From: Caulobacter endophyticus
GTDB taxonomy: Bacteria > Pseudomonadota > Alphaproteobacteria > Caulobacterales > Caulobacteraceae
NCBI RefSeq assembly: GCF_003116815.1
Contig: NZ_QDKQ01000003.1
Coordinates: forward strand, 1-47,583
Reading direction: 5' to 3'
Length of the DNA stretch: 47,583 nt
The stretch's first letter is position 1. The number at the start of each line of letters is the position of its first letter. The notes under the pieces were generated by a model. It made no database searches. It was not told the DNA's origin and saw only the letters and a program-made list of their open reading frames with translations. A program made the position numbers and the translations under genes. Below are positions 1-9,274 of this stretch, in pieces.

Positions 1-106
1 CGGCCGACTTGGCCCCTTCGGCGTCCAGGAACTGGTTGCATCCCCAGCCGACGAGGATCCCCAGCACCATCGCGCCGATGATCAGATAGGCGAAGCGTTT
101 GTTCAT
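1..106 (-). CDS. Start of a dicarboxylate/amino acid:cation symporter (partial)
   Basis: Only the first 35 codons are inside the window; the gene runs off the left edge. The peptide starts MNKRFAYLIIGAMVLGILVG and continues with a Trp-Gly-Cys-Asn stretch. It is a short basic N-terminus followed by one hydrophobic segment, which resembles the first membrane helix of DAACS (DctA/GltP-type) sodium or proton symporters of Caulobacterales. Members of that family import C4-dicarboxylates or acidic amino acids through the inner membrane. The assignment rests on N-terminal resemblance only; another polytopic membrane protein is possible. Confidence 0.6.
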   Translation of the reverse strand, partial: MNKRFAYLIIGAMVLGILVGWGCNQFLDAEGAKSA

Positions 107-245
107 CGAGCAGCCTTTGCGCACGCGGCGAACGCGGCGGACGCCGCCTGGGCGTCCGTGGAGCGCGTGGATTTTGGGGAAAGGTAAAGACAGCAGGCGC
201 GGCGAGGCCGGCCCGTCGGTGTCGGATGCGCTTGGGAGCGCTAGG

Positions 246-452
246 TCAGGACGCGGCGGCCTTCTGCAGGCGCTCGTAACGGCTCAGGAGGCGCTCCCAG
301 GTGACGCGCTTGATCGGCTCGCCGCGGCGCAGCTTGGTCCAGGTGGTCTCGCTGATGCCGTAGACGTTGTTGAGGTGCTCGCGGGTGATGGCGGGCAGGC
401 GGCTCTTCAATCGCTCGAAATGTTCGGCGGGAATCTGGATCACGTCCGGCAT
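246..452 (-). CDS. Small HTH-like protein, 68 aa
   Basis: A 68-residue, mostly helical and basic protein. The core (about residues 25-62) reads as two or three short helices, with [18 protein letters not shown] followed by a helix ending near RLQKAAAS. This resembles compact XRE/lambda-repressor-like folds common in alphaproteobacteria, so DNA binding is plausible but not shown. The ATG at 452 was chosen because upstream codons in this frame lose their coding character. The next gene in the same direction, the symporter, starts 139 bases downstream of its stop. The target is unknown. Confidence 0.6.
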   Translation of the reverse strand: MPDVIQIPAEHFERLKSRLPAITREHLNNVYGISETTWTKLRRGEPIKRVTWERLLSRYERLQKAAAS

Positions 453-678
453 GGCGGTCCCGTAGCTCTGTTCAGGAGGCCGACATGAGCGGCCCGCATC
501 TATCAAGACGCAGGCCGTCGGCGTTTCCTCACGTCCGAAAGCAAAAATTTTTCTCCTTACCAATCCGTGACTTGGGTCTACGGCAAAAAGTTGTCTGGAA
601 GGTGTGGGTTCGGAAACAGGCTGCGTCTTGAGGATCGGAAGCGCGAGGGGCGCGACCCAATCCAAAGGGGATGCAAGC

Positions 679-3678
679 ATGCGATCGAGGACCTTGAAGC
701 GGATGATGGCCGGCGGCTGCGCGTATGGCGCGCTGATGCTCGGCGTCGCCCACGCCCAGGAGGCCGCCGCTCCCGAAGAGCCGCAGGCCGTAGAGGCCGT
801 CGTCGTCACCGGCTCGCGCATCGCCCGCCAGGACTATGTGGCCAACAGCCCGATCCAGACCGTCGGGGCCGCCGCCATCGAGGCCACCGGCCAGGTGACG
901 GTCGAAAAGGCCCTGTCGCAGATGCCGCAGTTCACCGGCTCGTTCGGCCAGGGCAACACCGGCTCGACCAGCACGGGCCTCAACGGCGGCCAGTCCTACG
1001 CCAGCCTTCGCGGCCTTGGCGCCAAGCGCACCCTGATCCTGCTGGACGGCCGCCGCCTGCAGCCGTCCAACCCCGACGGTTCGGTCGACCTCAACATCAT
1101 CCCCGAAGCCCTGATCGAGAACGTCGAAGTCATCACCGGCGGCGCCTCCACCGCCTACGGCTCGGACGCCACCGCCGGCGTCGTCAACTTCAAGCTCAAG
1201 CGCAGCTTCAACGGCCTGACCGCCGACGCCCAGTACGGCATCTCGGAAAAGGGCGACGCGGAGTCGTTCCGCTTCTCGATCACCGGCGGCTCGGACTTCG
1301 CCGAGGGCCGCGGCCGGGCGGTGCTGTCGTTCGACTACACCAACCGCGACCGCGCCCTGCAGAGCGCCCGCGACTACTACATCTTCCGCACCTCGGCGCC
1401 GGGCCTGTCGACCATCCCGCAGGGCACGGTGCTGTTCGGCGCCAACCTGCCGACCCTGGCCTCGATCAACACGCTGTTCCAGGGCAGCTATGGCACCGCG
1501 GCCCTGAGCGGCAACAGCGCCGGCCGCTACACCGGCCAGATCGGCTTCAACACCGACCAGACCCTGTTCTCGACCTCGGGCGTGCCGGTCCTGAACTTCC
1601 GCGACCCGCAGACCGACAACGCCTACATCGTCAACGCCAACGCCGCGGGCACCTCCCAGCAGGTCAACTTCGGCTACAACGGCAGCTCGATGCAGGCCGA
1701 TCTCGACCGCTACGCGGTGTTCGCCAAGGTCGATTACGACCTGACCGACAATCTGAAGTTCTTCTCGCAGTTCACCTTCACCGACTACGTCTCGGTGGGC
1801 GTCTCCAACCCGACCCTGGCCTCGAACGTCTATGGCCTGACCGTTCCGGTCTCCAATCCGTTCGTCCCGTCCGACTTCCGTCCGATCCTGGCCTCGCGCC
1901 CGACCCCGAACGCCGCCTTCACCTTCTACAAGGCGCTGGATATCCTGGGTCCGCGCATCCAGAAGTACAGCTACGACGTCTTCCAGTTCACCAATGGCCT
2001 GTCGGGCGAAACGGGCTTCAAGGACTGGACCTGGGACGGCTATGTCTCGTTCAGCCGCGCCAAGTTCGACAACGAGCAGACCGGCGGCGCCAGCGCCAGC
2101 GCCATCTCGCGCCTGCTCAACAGCCCGACCGGCGGCACGGAATACTGCGCCGGCGGCTGGAATCCCTTCGGCAACCTGACCCCGTCGGCCGAGTGCGTGC
2201 GCTACATGTCGCGCCGCACCCTGAACCAGAACACCCTCGAGCAGCGCATGGTCGAGGTGAACATGTCCGGTTCGCTGTTCGACCTGCCGGCCGGCACGGT
2301 GAAGTTCGCCGCCGGTACGGACTACCGCTCCAACGAATACACCTTCAAGCCCGACGCCCAGCTGAACCAGCCCGACGGCACCAGCGACATCCTCGGCTAC
2401 AGCGTGCTGCGCGACGCCGCCGGCTCGGTCGACACCTACGAGGTCTACGGCGAACTGCTGGTGCCGGTCCTGAAGGACCTGCCGTTCATCGAGGAGTTCA
2501 ACCTCGACCTGGGCTATCGCTATTCCGACTACAGCTCGGTGGGCGGGGTGCAGACCTACAAGGCCGACTTCGACTGGAAGATCGTCGAGCCGGTCCGCCT
2601 GCGCGGCGGCTACAACCGCGCTATCCGCGCCCCCAGCGTCGGCGAGCTCTACGCGCCGGTCTCGACGGGTTCGGTGGCCATCGGCACGGCGTCGTCGACG
2701 ACCACCAACGGCGATCCCTGCGACGTGCGCTCGTCCTGGCGGACCGGCGCCAACGCCGCGGCGGTGCGCAGCCTCTGCCTGGCGCAGGGCGTGCCGACCG
2801 CGATCATCGACAGCTACCAGCTGGGCACGGCCCAGGTGTTCGCCCTGACTGGCGGCAACCCCGACCTGCAGGAAGAAACTGCCGACACCTACTCGTTCGG
2901 CGCCGTCCTGCGCTCGCCGTTCGAGCACCCGCTGCTCAGCCGCCTGACGGCCTCGGTCGACTGGTACGACATCAAGGTGAAGGACGCGATCGGCAGCCTG
3001 TCGATCGTCAACGCCTTCCAGTTCTGCTTCAACTCGGGCGGCTCCAACCCGACCTACGACCCCAGCAACTACTACTGCTCGCTGCTGACCCGCAACTCGG
3101 CCAGCGGCGTGCCGACCAACCCGGTGCAGCCGCTGCTGAATCTCGGCCAGTTCCAGACCACGGGCGTGGACGTGCAGGTCGACTGGAGCTTCGACTTCGC
3201 CGACAGCGCCCTGGACATGATCCCGGGCTCCTTCGCCCTGAACGTGGCCCTGGGCTACACCGACAAGTTCAAGATTCAGAACCTGCCGGGGGCGCCGGTC
3301 TACGACTATGTCGGTACGATCGGCACGGGTGTGGAAAGCACCGCCGGCACCGCTCACCCGAAGTGGAAGTCGGTCACCTCGGGCACGTATACCTGGGGTC
3401 CGGCGAGCCTGGGCCTGCGCTGGCGCTGGATCGAGGCCATGGAGAACTCGGCCAAGGTCGTCTCCCCCAGCAGTACCTCGCGGGGCGTGAAGGCCTACAA
3501 CGCCTTCGACCTCAACGGCCGCGTCGAACTGCCCTGGGACACCGCCCTGCGCTTCGGCGTCAACAACCTGTTCGACAAGGCGCCGCCGCAGGTGGGCGAC
3601 ACCGAGGGCAACTACGACCCGCAGAACTACGACGTGCTCGGCCGCTCCTACTATGTGGGCATCCGCAAGCGCTTCTAG
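679..3678 (+). CDS. TonB-dependent outer-membrane receptor, 999 aa
   Basis: Outer-membrane beta-barrel importer powered by TonB-ExbBD. The protein has a signal peptide ending at AHAQ (about residue 26), then a TonB-box-like [10 protein letters not shown] segment. A plug domain follows (about 50-190, with [17 protein letters not shown] and a [11 protein letters not shown] motif). The rest is a large barrel that ends in Phe after a YYVGIRKRF strand, as expected for BAM recognition. There is no STN signalling domain. The start at 679 has AAAGGGG eight bases ahead; an in-frame start at 604 would put 25 odd residues before the signal peptide. The substrate cannot be read from the sequence; relatives in Caulobacterales often import plant-derived oligosaccharides or other organics. 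Two hairpins follow the stop. Confidence 0.93.
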   Translation: MRSRTLKRMMAGGCAYGALMLGVAHAQEAAAPEEPQAVEAVVVTGSRIARQDYVANSPIQTVGAAAIEATGQVTVEKALSQMPQFTGSFGQGNTGSTSTGLNGGQSYASLRGLGAKRTLILLDGRRLQPSNPDGSVDLNIIPEALIENVEVITGGASTAYGSDATAGVVNFKLKRSFNGLTADAQYGISEKGDAESFRFSITGGSDFAEGRGRAVLSFDYTNRDRALQSARDYYIFRTSAPGLSTIPQGTVLFGANLPTLASINTLFQGSYGTAALSGNSAGRYTGQIGFNTDQTLFSTSGVPVLNFRDPQTDNAYIVNANAAGTSQQVNFGYNGSSMQADLDRYAVFAKVDYDLTDNLKFFSQFTFTDYVSVGVSNPTLASNVYGLTVPVSNPFVPSDFRPILASRPTPNAAFTFYKALDILGPRIQKYSYDVFQFTNGLSGETGFKDWTWDGYVSFSRAKFDNEQTGGASASAISRLLNSPTGGTEYCAGGWNPFGNLTPSAECVRYMSRRTLNQNTLEQRMVEVNMSGSLFDLPAGTVKFAAGTDYRSNEYTFKPDAQLNQPDGTSDILGYSVLRDAAGSVDTYEVYGELLVPVLKDLPFIEEFNLDLGYRYSDYSSVGGVQTYKADFDWKIVEPVRLRGGYNRAIRAPSVGELYAPVSTGSVAIGTASSTTTNGDPCDVRSSWRTGANAAAVRSLCLAQGVPTAIIDSYQLGTAQVFALTGGNPDLQEETADTYSFGAVLRSPFEHPLLSRLTASVDWYDIKVKDAIGSLSIVNAFQFCFNSGGSNPTYDPSNYYCSLLTRNSASGVPTNPVQPLLNLGQFQTTGVDVQVDWSFDFADSALDMIPGSFALNVALGYTDKFKIQNLPGAPVYDYVGTIGTGVESTAGTAHPKWKSVTSGTYTWGPASLGLRWRWIEAMENSAKVVSPSSTSRGVKAYNAFDLNGRVELPWDTALRFGVNNLFDKAPPQVGDTEGNYDPQNYDVLGRSYYVGIRKRF

Positions 3679-3696
3679 TCGAAGCCTGAAGCTAAC

Positions 3697-3728
3697 CCGG
3701 GCGCGCTTCTCCCCCTTTGCGCGCCCGG
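3697..3728 (+). terminator. Hairpin just after the TonB receptor
   Basis: A perfect 10-bp inverted repeat (CCGGGCGCGC, 12-base loop, GCGCGCCCGG) begins 19 bases after the receptor stop. It has no T-run, so it is weaker than the next hairpin as a terminator and may instead protect the 3' end of the mRNA. Confidence 0.45.
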
Positions 3729-3765
3729 CGCTCGCCGCCCAGTCAGCCCCGGCGGCGGCGAGGAA

Positions 3766-3797
3766 GGGCGCCGGTCTTGGCGGACCGGCGCCCTTTT
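3766..3797 (+). terminator. Rho-independent terminator for the TonB receptor
   Basis: Perfect 11-bp stem GGGCGCCGGTC / GACCGGCGCCC with loop TTGGCG, followed directly by TTTT. It sits between the receptor and the convergent FecR-like gene. The T-run favours the plus-strand transcript, though the stem could also slow transcription from the minus strand. Confidence 0.85.
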
Positions 3798-3802
3798 CGC
3801 GT

Positions 3803-4069
3803 TCAGTGGATCAGCAGTCCGGCCGCCGCCGCCAGCCCGCCGGCCCCCAGGGCAAGGGCGCCCAGGATCGGCCAGGGCGAGACGGGCGCGGGCGGATCCC
3901 AGCTGGTGATCTCGGCGTCGACGGCCCTGAGCGCCTCGAAGGCGTCGCGGCGGCGCGGATGGGCCACCCAGGTCTCGAACTCCTCCCGGTCGCCTTGGCC
4001 GGCCTCGGGCGAGCGCAGGCGCTCCAGCCAGGCGGCGGCTTCGCGGACGTCGTCTTCGGTTCGGGTCAT
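3803..4069 (-). CDS. Truncated FecR-like (DUF4880) membrane protein, 88 aa
   Basis: Residues 8-50 (REAAAWLERLRS ... FETWVAHPRRRDAFEAL) match the cytoplasmic N-terminal DUF4880 domain of FecR anti-sigma regulators. One hydrophobic helix follows at about 67-87, and then the protein ends. Typical FecR proteins exceed 300 residues and carry a periplasmic domain that senses the TonB receptor; that part is absent. ATG 4069 has AAGGAG six bases ahead, far better than the upstream ATG at 4093, which supports the shorter start. No ECF sigma gene is nearby. It may be a stand-alone domain with its own role or a degenerate relic beside the receptor. Family resemblance is clear; function is unknown. Confidence 0.7.
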   Translation of the reverse strand: MTRTEDDVREAAAWLERLRSPEAGQGDREEFETWVAHPRRRDAFEALRAVDAEITSWDPPAPVSPWPILGALALGAGGLAAAAGLLIH

Positions 4070-4277
4070 GGGCTGCTCCTTGCCCGCGATCATGCCGCCG
4101 GTTGTTGCGCCGGTGTTTCGGGGCGGGACGCGTCGCGATATCGACCTGTGTCCCCGACCCTCCGTTCCTAAACAGATGCGCGAGCGGTTTCTTCAAACCG
4201 CAACCTTGCCGCAACACTGGCGAAATCGAGAGCCGCCATGCCCCGGCTTCAGCTGGCTAAGCGCGTGGGGCGTGCTC

Positions 4278-4640
4278 ATGGACTTCCTGGAACAGACCCA
4301 GTTTCACAACCGCATCTGCGAGGATCTGGAAGCCGCCATGGCGGAGGGGCGCGCCGTCGACGCCGCCGCCGTACGGGCCGAGCGGACCTGCGCCGCCGGC
4401 CAGTGGCTGCACGGCGAGGGCCACAAGCGCATGCCCGGCAGCCACCTGCACCTGCACTGCCTGGAGGCCCATCGCGACTTCCACCGCATCGCCGGCCAGG
4501 TGGCCGAGCAGATCAACCGCGGCGCGGCGGCCGACGCCCGCCGGGCGATCCGCAACGGCGGGGCGCTGGCCAGCGCCAAGGGTGAATTGGCCGCCGCCTT
4601 GCGCAAGCTGCGCGTGGTGATGGAAGCATCGGCGGGGTAG
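4278..4640 (+). CDS. CZB (chemoreceptor zinc-binding) domain protein, 120 aa
   Basis: A single CZB domain: His10 in the first helix (FHNRIC), Cys38 in the C-A-A-G-Q-W-L motif, and His65/His69 in EAHRDFH fit the family's 3-His/1-Cys zinc site. CZB domains respond to zinc or to cysteine oxidation by hypochlorous acid and are found on chemoreceptors, diguanylate cyclases and as stand-alone proteins. Here there is no fused output domain, so it would act through a partner. It is cytosolic, with no signal or membrane segment. The ATG at 4278 has GGGG eight bases ahead; in-frame upstream starts would add non-family sequence. The gene faces the efflux operon tail-to-tail, three bases apart. Confidence 0.8.
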   Translation: MDFLEQTQFHNRICEDLEAAMAEGRAVDAAAVRAERTCAAGQWLHGEGHKRMPGSHLHLHCLEAHRDFHRIAGQVAEQINRGAAADARRAIRNGGALASAKGELAAALRKLRVVMEASAG

Positions 4641-4643
4641 GGG

Positions 4644-6077
4644 CTACTTGCCCTCCAGCCCCGTCCAGCCGCCGCCGATCGCCTGCACCAGCGCCACGGC
4701 CGCCGTCTGGCGCGAGACGCGGGCGGAGGCCAGGTCGCGACGCGCCGACAGGGCCGAGGCCTGGGCGGTGACGACGTCGGTATAGGCCACCTGGCCGGCG
4801 CGGTACTGGTTCAGCAGCATCTGCTCGGTCTGGTCGGCGGCTTTGGAGGCGGTCTCCAGCAGGGCGTACTGGCGCTCAAGCACCCGCACCGCCGTCAGCT
4901 GGTTCTCGACGTCCTGGAAGGCGGTAAGGGCGGTCTGGCGATAGTTGGCGGCGGCCGCGTCGTAGGCGGCGCGGGACTGGGCGACCTGGGCCTTGCGGGC
5001 GCCGGCGTCGAACAGGGTCTGGGCCGCGGCCAGGCCCAGCGACCAGGTGTTGGCCGAGGCCGAGAACAGGTCGCCAAGCACGCTGGCGGTCGAGTTGCCC
5101 GAACCGCTGAGCGTGAAGGTCGGGAAGTAGGCGGCGCGGGCCACGCCGATCTGGGCGTTGGCGGCGGCCACGCGGCGCTCGGCGGCGGCGACGTCGGGAC
5201 GGCGCTCCAGCAGGGTCGAGGGCAGGCCGGTCGGGATCTCCGGCACGCTCGCCGTCCAGTTCGGATCGGCGGCGATGCGGAAGCCGCTGGCCGGCTGGCC
5301 GACCAGCACGGCGATGGCGTTCTCGTACGTCGCGCGGGTCTGGGTCAGGCCCTCCAGGCTGGACTGGGCGTTGGCCAGGGTGGTCTGGGCCTGCAGCACG
5401 TCCGAGCGCGGGGCGACGCCGGCGTCGTAGCGGTTCTGGGTGATCTTCAGCGCGCGCTGGTAGCCCTCGACGGTGGCCTGGACCAGGGCGATCTCGATGT
5501 CGCTCTGGCGCAGGCCCAGGTAGTTGGTCGCCAGTTCACCCTGGGCCGACAGCTGGGCGGCCGCCAGGTCGGCGGCGCTGGCCTGGGCGCTGGCGTTCGC
5601 ATTGCCGATCGAGGCGCGGATGCGGCCCCAGACGTCGGGCTCCCAGCTGGCGCCGATGCTGGCCGAATAGCGCTTGGTGTCGCCCGAGCTGGTGGCCCCG
5701 CCGGCGCCGGGGGCGCTGCTGGTGCCGCCGCCGCCCGAGCGCGTGCCCGAGGCCGACAGGTCGATGCTGGGGAACAGCGAGGCGCGCTGTTCGCGCACCA
5801 GGGCCCGGGCCTGACGATAGGCGGCCTCGGCGGCGGCGATGGTCTGGTTGTCCACCTTCACCCGCTCGGCCAGGGCGTTCAGCTGGGGATCGCCCAACAA
5901 GGTCCACCAGTCGCCGCGATCCAGGTGATCGGACGGCGTGGCCGTCTTCCAGCCGTCCATGGCCTTCCAGGTCGAAGGCGCGGGCGAGGCCAGCTTTGGC
6001 GTCTCGTAGGCCGGCGTCGTCGAGCAGGCGGTCACGAGGGCGACGAGGGGCAGGGCGGTCAGCAGGCGGGCGGTCAT
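4644..6077 (-). CDS. RND efflux outer-membrane lipoprotein, NodT/OpmB type
   Basis: A 477-residue TolC-like outer-membrane channel subunit. A lipoprotein signal ends at L-V-T-A-Cys18, then come the WWTLLGDPQLNALAERV segment and two repeated long-helix halves (QARALVREQRASLFP and RRVAAANAQIGVARAAYFP) typical of NodT-family efflux channels. A Gly/Ser/Thr-rich surface stretch lies at about residues 110-130. It is the last gene of the four-gene efflux operon. Its ATG overlaps the stop of the upstream pump by four bases (6074-6077), which suggests translational coupling. It would form the exit duct for the tripartite pump encoded just upstream. Confidence 0.93.
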   Translation of the reverse strand: MTARLLTALPLVALVTACSTTPAYETPKLASPAPSTWKAMDGWKTATPSDHLDRGDWWTLLGDPQLNALAERVKVDNQTIAAAEAAYRQARALVREQRASLFPSIDLSASGTRSGGGGTSSAPGAGGATSSGDTKRYSASIGASWEPDVWGRIRASIGNANASAQASAADLAAAQLSAQGELATNYLGLRQSDIEIALVQATVEGYQRALKITQNRYDAGVAPRSDVLQAQTTLANAQSSLEGLTQTRATYENAIAVLVGQPASGFRIAADPNWTASVPEIPTGLPSTLLERRPDVAAAERRVAAANAQIGVARAAYFPTFTLSGSGNSTASVLGDLFSASANTWSLGLAAAQTLFDAGARKAQVAQSRAAYDAAAANYRQTALTAFQDVENQLTAVRVLERQYALLETASKAADQTEQMLLNQYRAGQVAYTDVVTAQASALSARRDLASARVSRQTAAVALVQAIGGGWTGLEGK

Positions 6078-9000
6078 CGGGCGAGTTCCGGGGCGGAGGG
6101 CATGTGGGTCAGGTCGCGCTCGTCGCGCCGCTTGCCGCGCAGGCGGTCGAGATAGACGTAGACCACGGGGGTGGTGATGAGGGTCAAAAGCTGGCTGGCG
6201 ATCAGGCCGCCGATGATGGTGACGCCCAGCGGCCGGCGCAGCTCGGCGCCTTCGCCGAAGCCGATGGCCAGGGGCAGGGCGCCCAGGGCCGCGGCCAGGG
6301 TGGTCATCAGGATGGGGCGGAAGCGCAGGAGGCTGGCCTCCCGCACGGCCTCGATCGCGCTCAGACCCCGGCCGCGCTGGGCCTCCAGGGCGAAGTCGAT
6401 GATCAGGATGGCGTTCTTCTTGACGATGCCCAGCAGCAGGAACACCCCGATCAGGGCGATGATCGAGAACTCCATGCCGAACAGCAGCAGGGCCAGCACC
6501 GCCCCGACGCCGGCGGCCGGCAGGGTCGACAGCACCGTCACCGGGTGGACATAGCTCTCGTAGAGAATGCCCAGCACGATGTAGATCGCGATGATGGCCG
6601 CCGCGATCAGGTAGGGCTGCTGCTTCATCTGCTCGTTGTAGCTGCGGGCGCTGCCCTGGAAGCTGCCGCGCACATTGGTCGGCAGGCCGATGTCGGCCTC
6701 GGCCTGGGCGATGGCGGCCTGGGCCTGGGACAGCGACACGCCGTCGGGCAGGTTGAACGACACCGTCGTGGCCAGCTCGCCGTTCTGGTGGTTGACCGAG
6801 GTGGGGGTGGCGCTCTGGGCGACGCTGGCGATCGCGGTCAGCGGGGTCATCGGCGTGGCCGTGGTGTTCAGGGCCGAGCCCGTGGAGGCGTCGCGCAGCG
6901 ACGGGTTCACCGCCGCCCCGCTGGTGCTGGAGGTGGTGGTCGAAGTGCTGCTGGTGGTCGGCACGTAGACGTCGTTCAGCGCCTCGGGGCCCTGGGCGAA
7001 CTGTTGCTGCCACTCCATGATCACCGAGTACTGGTTGACGTCCTCGTAGATCGTCGCGACCTGGCGCTGGCCGAAGGCGTTGTAGAGCGCGTTGTCCACG
7101 GCCCGGGGCGTGACGCCCATGCGCGAGGCGCTGTCGCGGTCGATGGTGACGAAGGTCTCGACGCCGTTCTCCGACTGGTCGCTGTCGACGTCGGTCATGA
7201 CGTCGGAATGCGCCTTCATCGCCTCGGCCAGCTTGGGCGCCCATTCCTTGAGGGCGTCGCTGGAGTCGCTGGTCAGGGTGTACTGGTAGGTCGAGTTGCT
7301 CGACCGCCCGCCCATGCGCAGGTCCTGCACCGGGTTGAGGAAGATCGACACGCCGGTCACCTTCTGCAGCTGCGGCCGCAGCCGGGCGATCACGGCGCTG
7401 CCCTTCTCCTTGCGCTCGCTGGCGGGCTTGAGATTGACGAACATGAAGCCGCCGCCGGCCCGGGCGCCGCCGGTGAAGCCTACCACGGTGTCGACGGCGG
7501 GGTCCTTGCGGATGATCTCGACCACGGCCCGCAGCTTCTGCTCCATGGTCTGGAACGAGACGCTCTGGTCGGCGCGGATGCCGGCCATCAGCTGGCCGTT
7601 GTCCTGCTGGGGGAAGAAGCCCTTGGGCACGGCGATGTAGAGCCACACCGTCATGCCGATGACGGCGACCAGCAGCAGCATGACCAGCGGCTTGGCGTGC
7701 AGCGCCCAGTCCAGCGAGCGGGCGTAGATCGCCTGGACCTTGTCGAACATCTTCTCGAAGAAGCGGGCGATGCGGCCTTCCTTGTGGCCCTCGGGGCGGG
7801 GCTTGAGCAGGTAGGCGCACATCATCGGCGTGGTCGTCAGGCTGATGACCAGCGAGATCAGCACCGCCGCCGACAGGGTGACGGCGAACTCGCGGAACAG
7901 GCGCCCGACCTGGCCGCCCATGAACAGCAGCGGGATGAACACCGCCACCAGCGAGACGCTGATCGACAGCACGGTGAAGCCGACCTCGCGCGCGCCCAGG
8001 GTGGCGGCCTTGAAGCGCTCCATGCCCGCCTCGATGTGGCGCTGGGTGTTCTCCAGCACGACGATGGCGTCATCGACGACGAATCCCGTCGCCACCGTGA
8101 TGGCCATGAGGCTGAGATTGTTGAGCGAGAAGCCCAGCAGGTACATGACGCCAAAGGTGCCCAGCAGCGAGACGATGGTCGCCGCCGCCGGAATGAAGGT
8201 CGCCCGGCCGCTGCGCAGGAAGGCGCTGACCACCAGCACCACCAGCACGATCGAGATCAGCAGGGTGACTTCGATCTCGTGCAGCGAGGCGCGGATCGAG
8301 TTGGTGCTGTCGCTGGCCACCTGCACGTTGATGTCGCCGGGCAGCTGTTCGCGCAGTTCGGGCAGGGCGGCGCGCACGCTGTCGACGGTCTCGATGATGT
8401 TGGCGCCGGGCTGGCGGGTGATCAGGACGATGATCGCCGGCTTGCCGTTGAACAGGCCGATGGTGCGGGTGTCGGCGACGCTGTCGGTGACGCTGGCCAC
8501 GTCCGACAGCTTGACCCCCGCCTCGCCGCGCCAGGCGACCAGCAGCCCGGCATAGTCGGCCGCCTTTCGACCGCTGCTGGAGGTGTAGATCTGGAAGCGC
8601 TTGCCGTCGCCTTCGACCGCGCCCTTGGGGCGATTGGCGTTGGCCGACTGGATGGCCGCGCGCACGTCTTCCAGGCTGACGCCGTACTTGTTGAGCAGGA
8701 ACGGATTCACCGAGATCCGCACGGCCGGCAGCGAGCCGCCGCCGATCTCGACGTCGCCCACGCCCTTCACCTGCGAGATGCGCTGGGCCACGACATTGGA
8801 GACCGCGTCGTAGATCTGGCCGGGCGTCTTAGTGTCGGAGGTCAGGGCCAGGATGATCACCGGCGCGTCCGACGGGTTCATCTTGCGGTAGGTCGGGTTG
8901 CTGCGCAGCGTGGCGGGCAGGTCGGCGCGGGCGGCGTTGATGGCCGCCTGCACCTCGCGCGCGGCGCCGTCGATCTTGCGGTTGAGGTCGAACTGCAGCG

Positions 9001-9274
9001 TCACCCGCGTCGAGCCCGACGAGCTTTGCGAGGTCATCTCGTTGACGCCGGAGATCACGCCCAGGCGCCGTTCCAGCGGGGTTGCGACGCTGGAGGCCAT
9101 GGTCTCGGGGCTGGCCCCCGACAGGCTGGCCGACACCGAGATGGTCGGATAGTCCACCTGCGGCAGCGGCGAGACCGGCAGCACCAGGAAGGCGAAGACG
9201 CCGGCCAGGGCCAGGCCGATGGTCAGCAGGACCGTCGCCACCGGCCGGCGGATGAAGGGCGCCGACAGGTTCAT
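6074..9274 (-). CDS. mdtC: RND multidrug efflux permease, MdtC/MuxC-like
   Basis: A 1066-residue inner-membrane proton-driven exporter. The start MNLSAPFIRRPVATVLLTIG is the canonical RND first helix. The two halves each have a large periplasmic loop, and the paired proton-relay acids are seen in GFVVDDAIVVLEN. By order it is the second permease of an MdtBC/MuxBC heteromeric pump. An unusual Ser/Thr-rich insertion of about 40 residues (VPTTSSTSTTTSST onward, bases about 6850-6970) interrupts the second periplasmic loop before MTPLTAIA. Four-base start/stop overlaps on both sides (9271-9274 and 6074-6077) tie it to its neighbours. Expected substrates are hydrophobic or amphipathic compounds such as bile-salt-like agents, novobiocin or flavonoids, by analogy only. 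Confidence 0.93.
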   Translation of the reverse strand: MNLSAPFIRRPVATVLLTIGLALAGVFAFLVLPVSPLPQVDYPTISVSASLSGASPETMASSVATPLERRLGVISGVNEMTSQSSSGSTRVTLQFDLNRKIDGAAREVQAAINAARADLPATLRSNPTYRKMNPSDAPVIILALTSDTKTPGQIYDAVSNVVAQRISQVKGVGDVEIGGGSLPAVRISVNPFLLNKYGVSLEDVRAAIQSANANRPKGAVEGDGKRFQIYTSSSGRKAADYAGLLVAWRGEAGVKLSDVASVTDSVADTRTIGLFNGKPAIIVLITRQPGANIIETVDSVRAALPELREQLPGDINVQVASDSTNSIRASLHEIEVTLLISIVLVVLVVSAFLRSGRATFIPAAATIVSLLGTFGVMYLLGFSLNNLSLMAITVATGFVVDDAIVVLENTQRHIEAGMERFKAATLGAREVGFTVLSISVSLVAVFIPLLFMGGQVGRLFREFAVTLSAAVLISLVISLTTTPMMCAYLLKPRPEGHKEGRIARFFEKMFDKVQAIYARSLDWALHAKPLVMLLLVAVIGMTVWLYIAVPKGFFPQQDNGQLMAGIRADQSVSFQTMEQKLRAVVEIIRKDPAVDTVVGFTGGARAGGGFMFVNLKPASERKEKGSAVIARLRPQLQKVTGVSIFLNPVQDLRMGGRSSNSTYQYTLTSDSSDALKEWAPKLAEAMKAHSDVMTDVDSDQSENGVETFVTIDRDSASRMGVTPRAVDNALYNAFGQRQVATIYEDVNQYSVIMEWQQQFAQGPEALNDVYVPTTSSTSTTTSSTSGAAVNPSLRDASTGSALNTTATPMTPLTAIASVAQSATPTSVNHQNGELATTVSFNLPDGVSLSQAQAAIAQAEADIGLPTNVRGSFQGSARSYNEQMKQQPYLIAAAIIAIYIVLGILYESYVHPVTVLSTLPAAGVGAVLALLLFGMEFSIIALIGVFLLLGIVKKNAILIIDFALEAQRGRGLSAIEAVREASLLRFRPILMTTLAAALGALPLAIGFGEGAELRRPLGVTIIGGLIASQLLTLITTPVVYVYLDRLRGKRRDERDLTHMPSAPELAR

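Noticed and set aside
529..3357. Long minus-strand open frame antisense to the TonB receptor
   Set aside because: Low-complexity Arg/Val/Gly/Asp-rich translation with no domain. It mirrors the receptor's codon bias, a usual artefact in GC-rich genomes.
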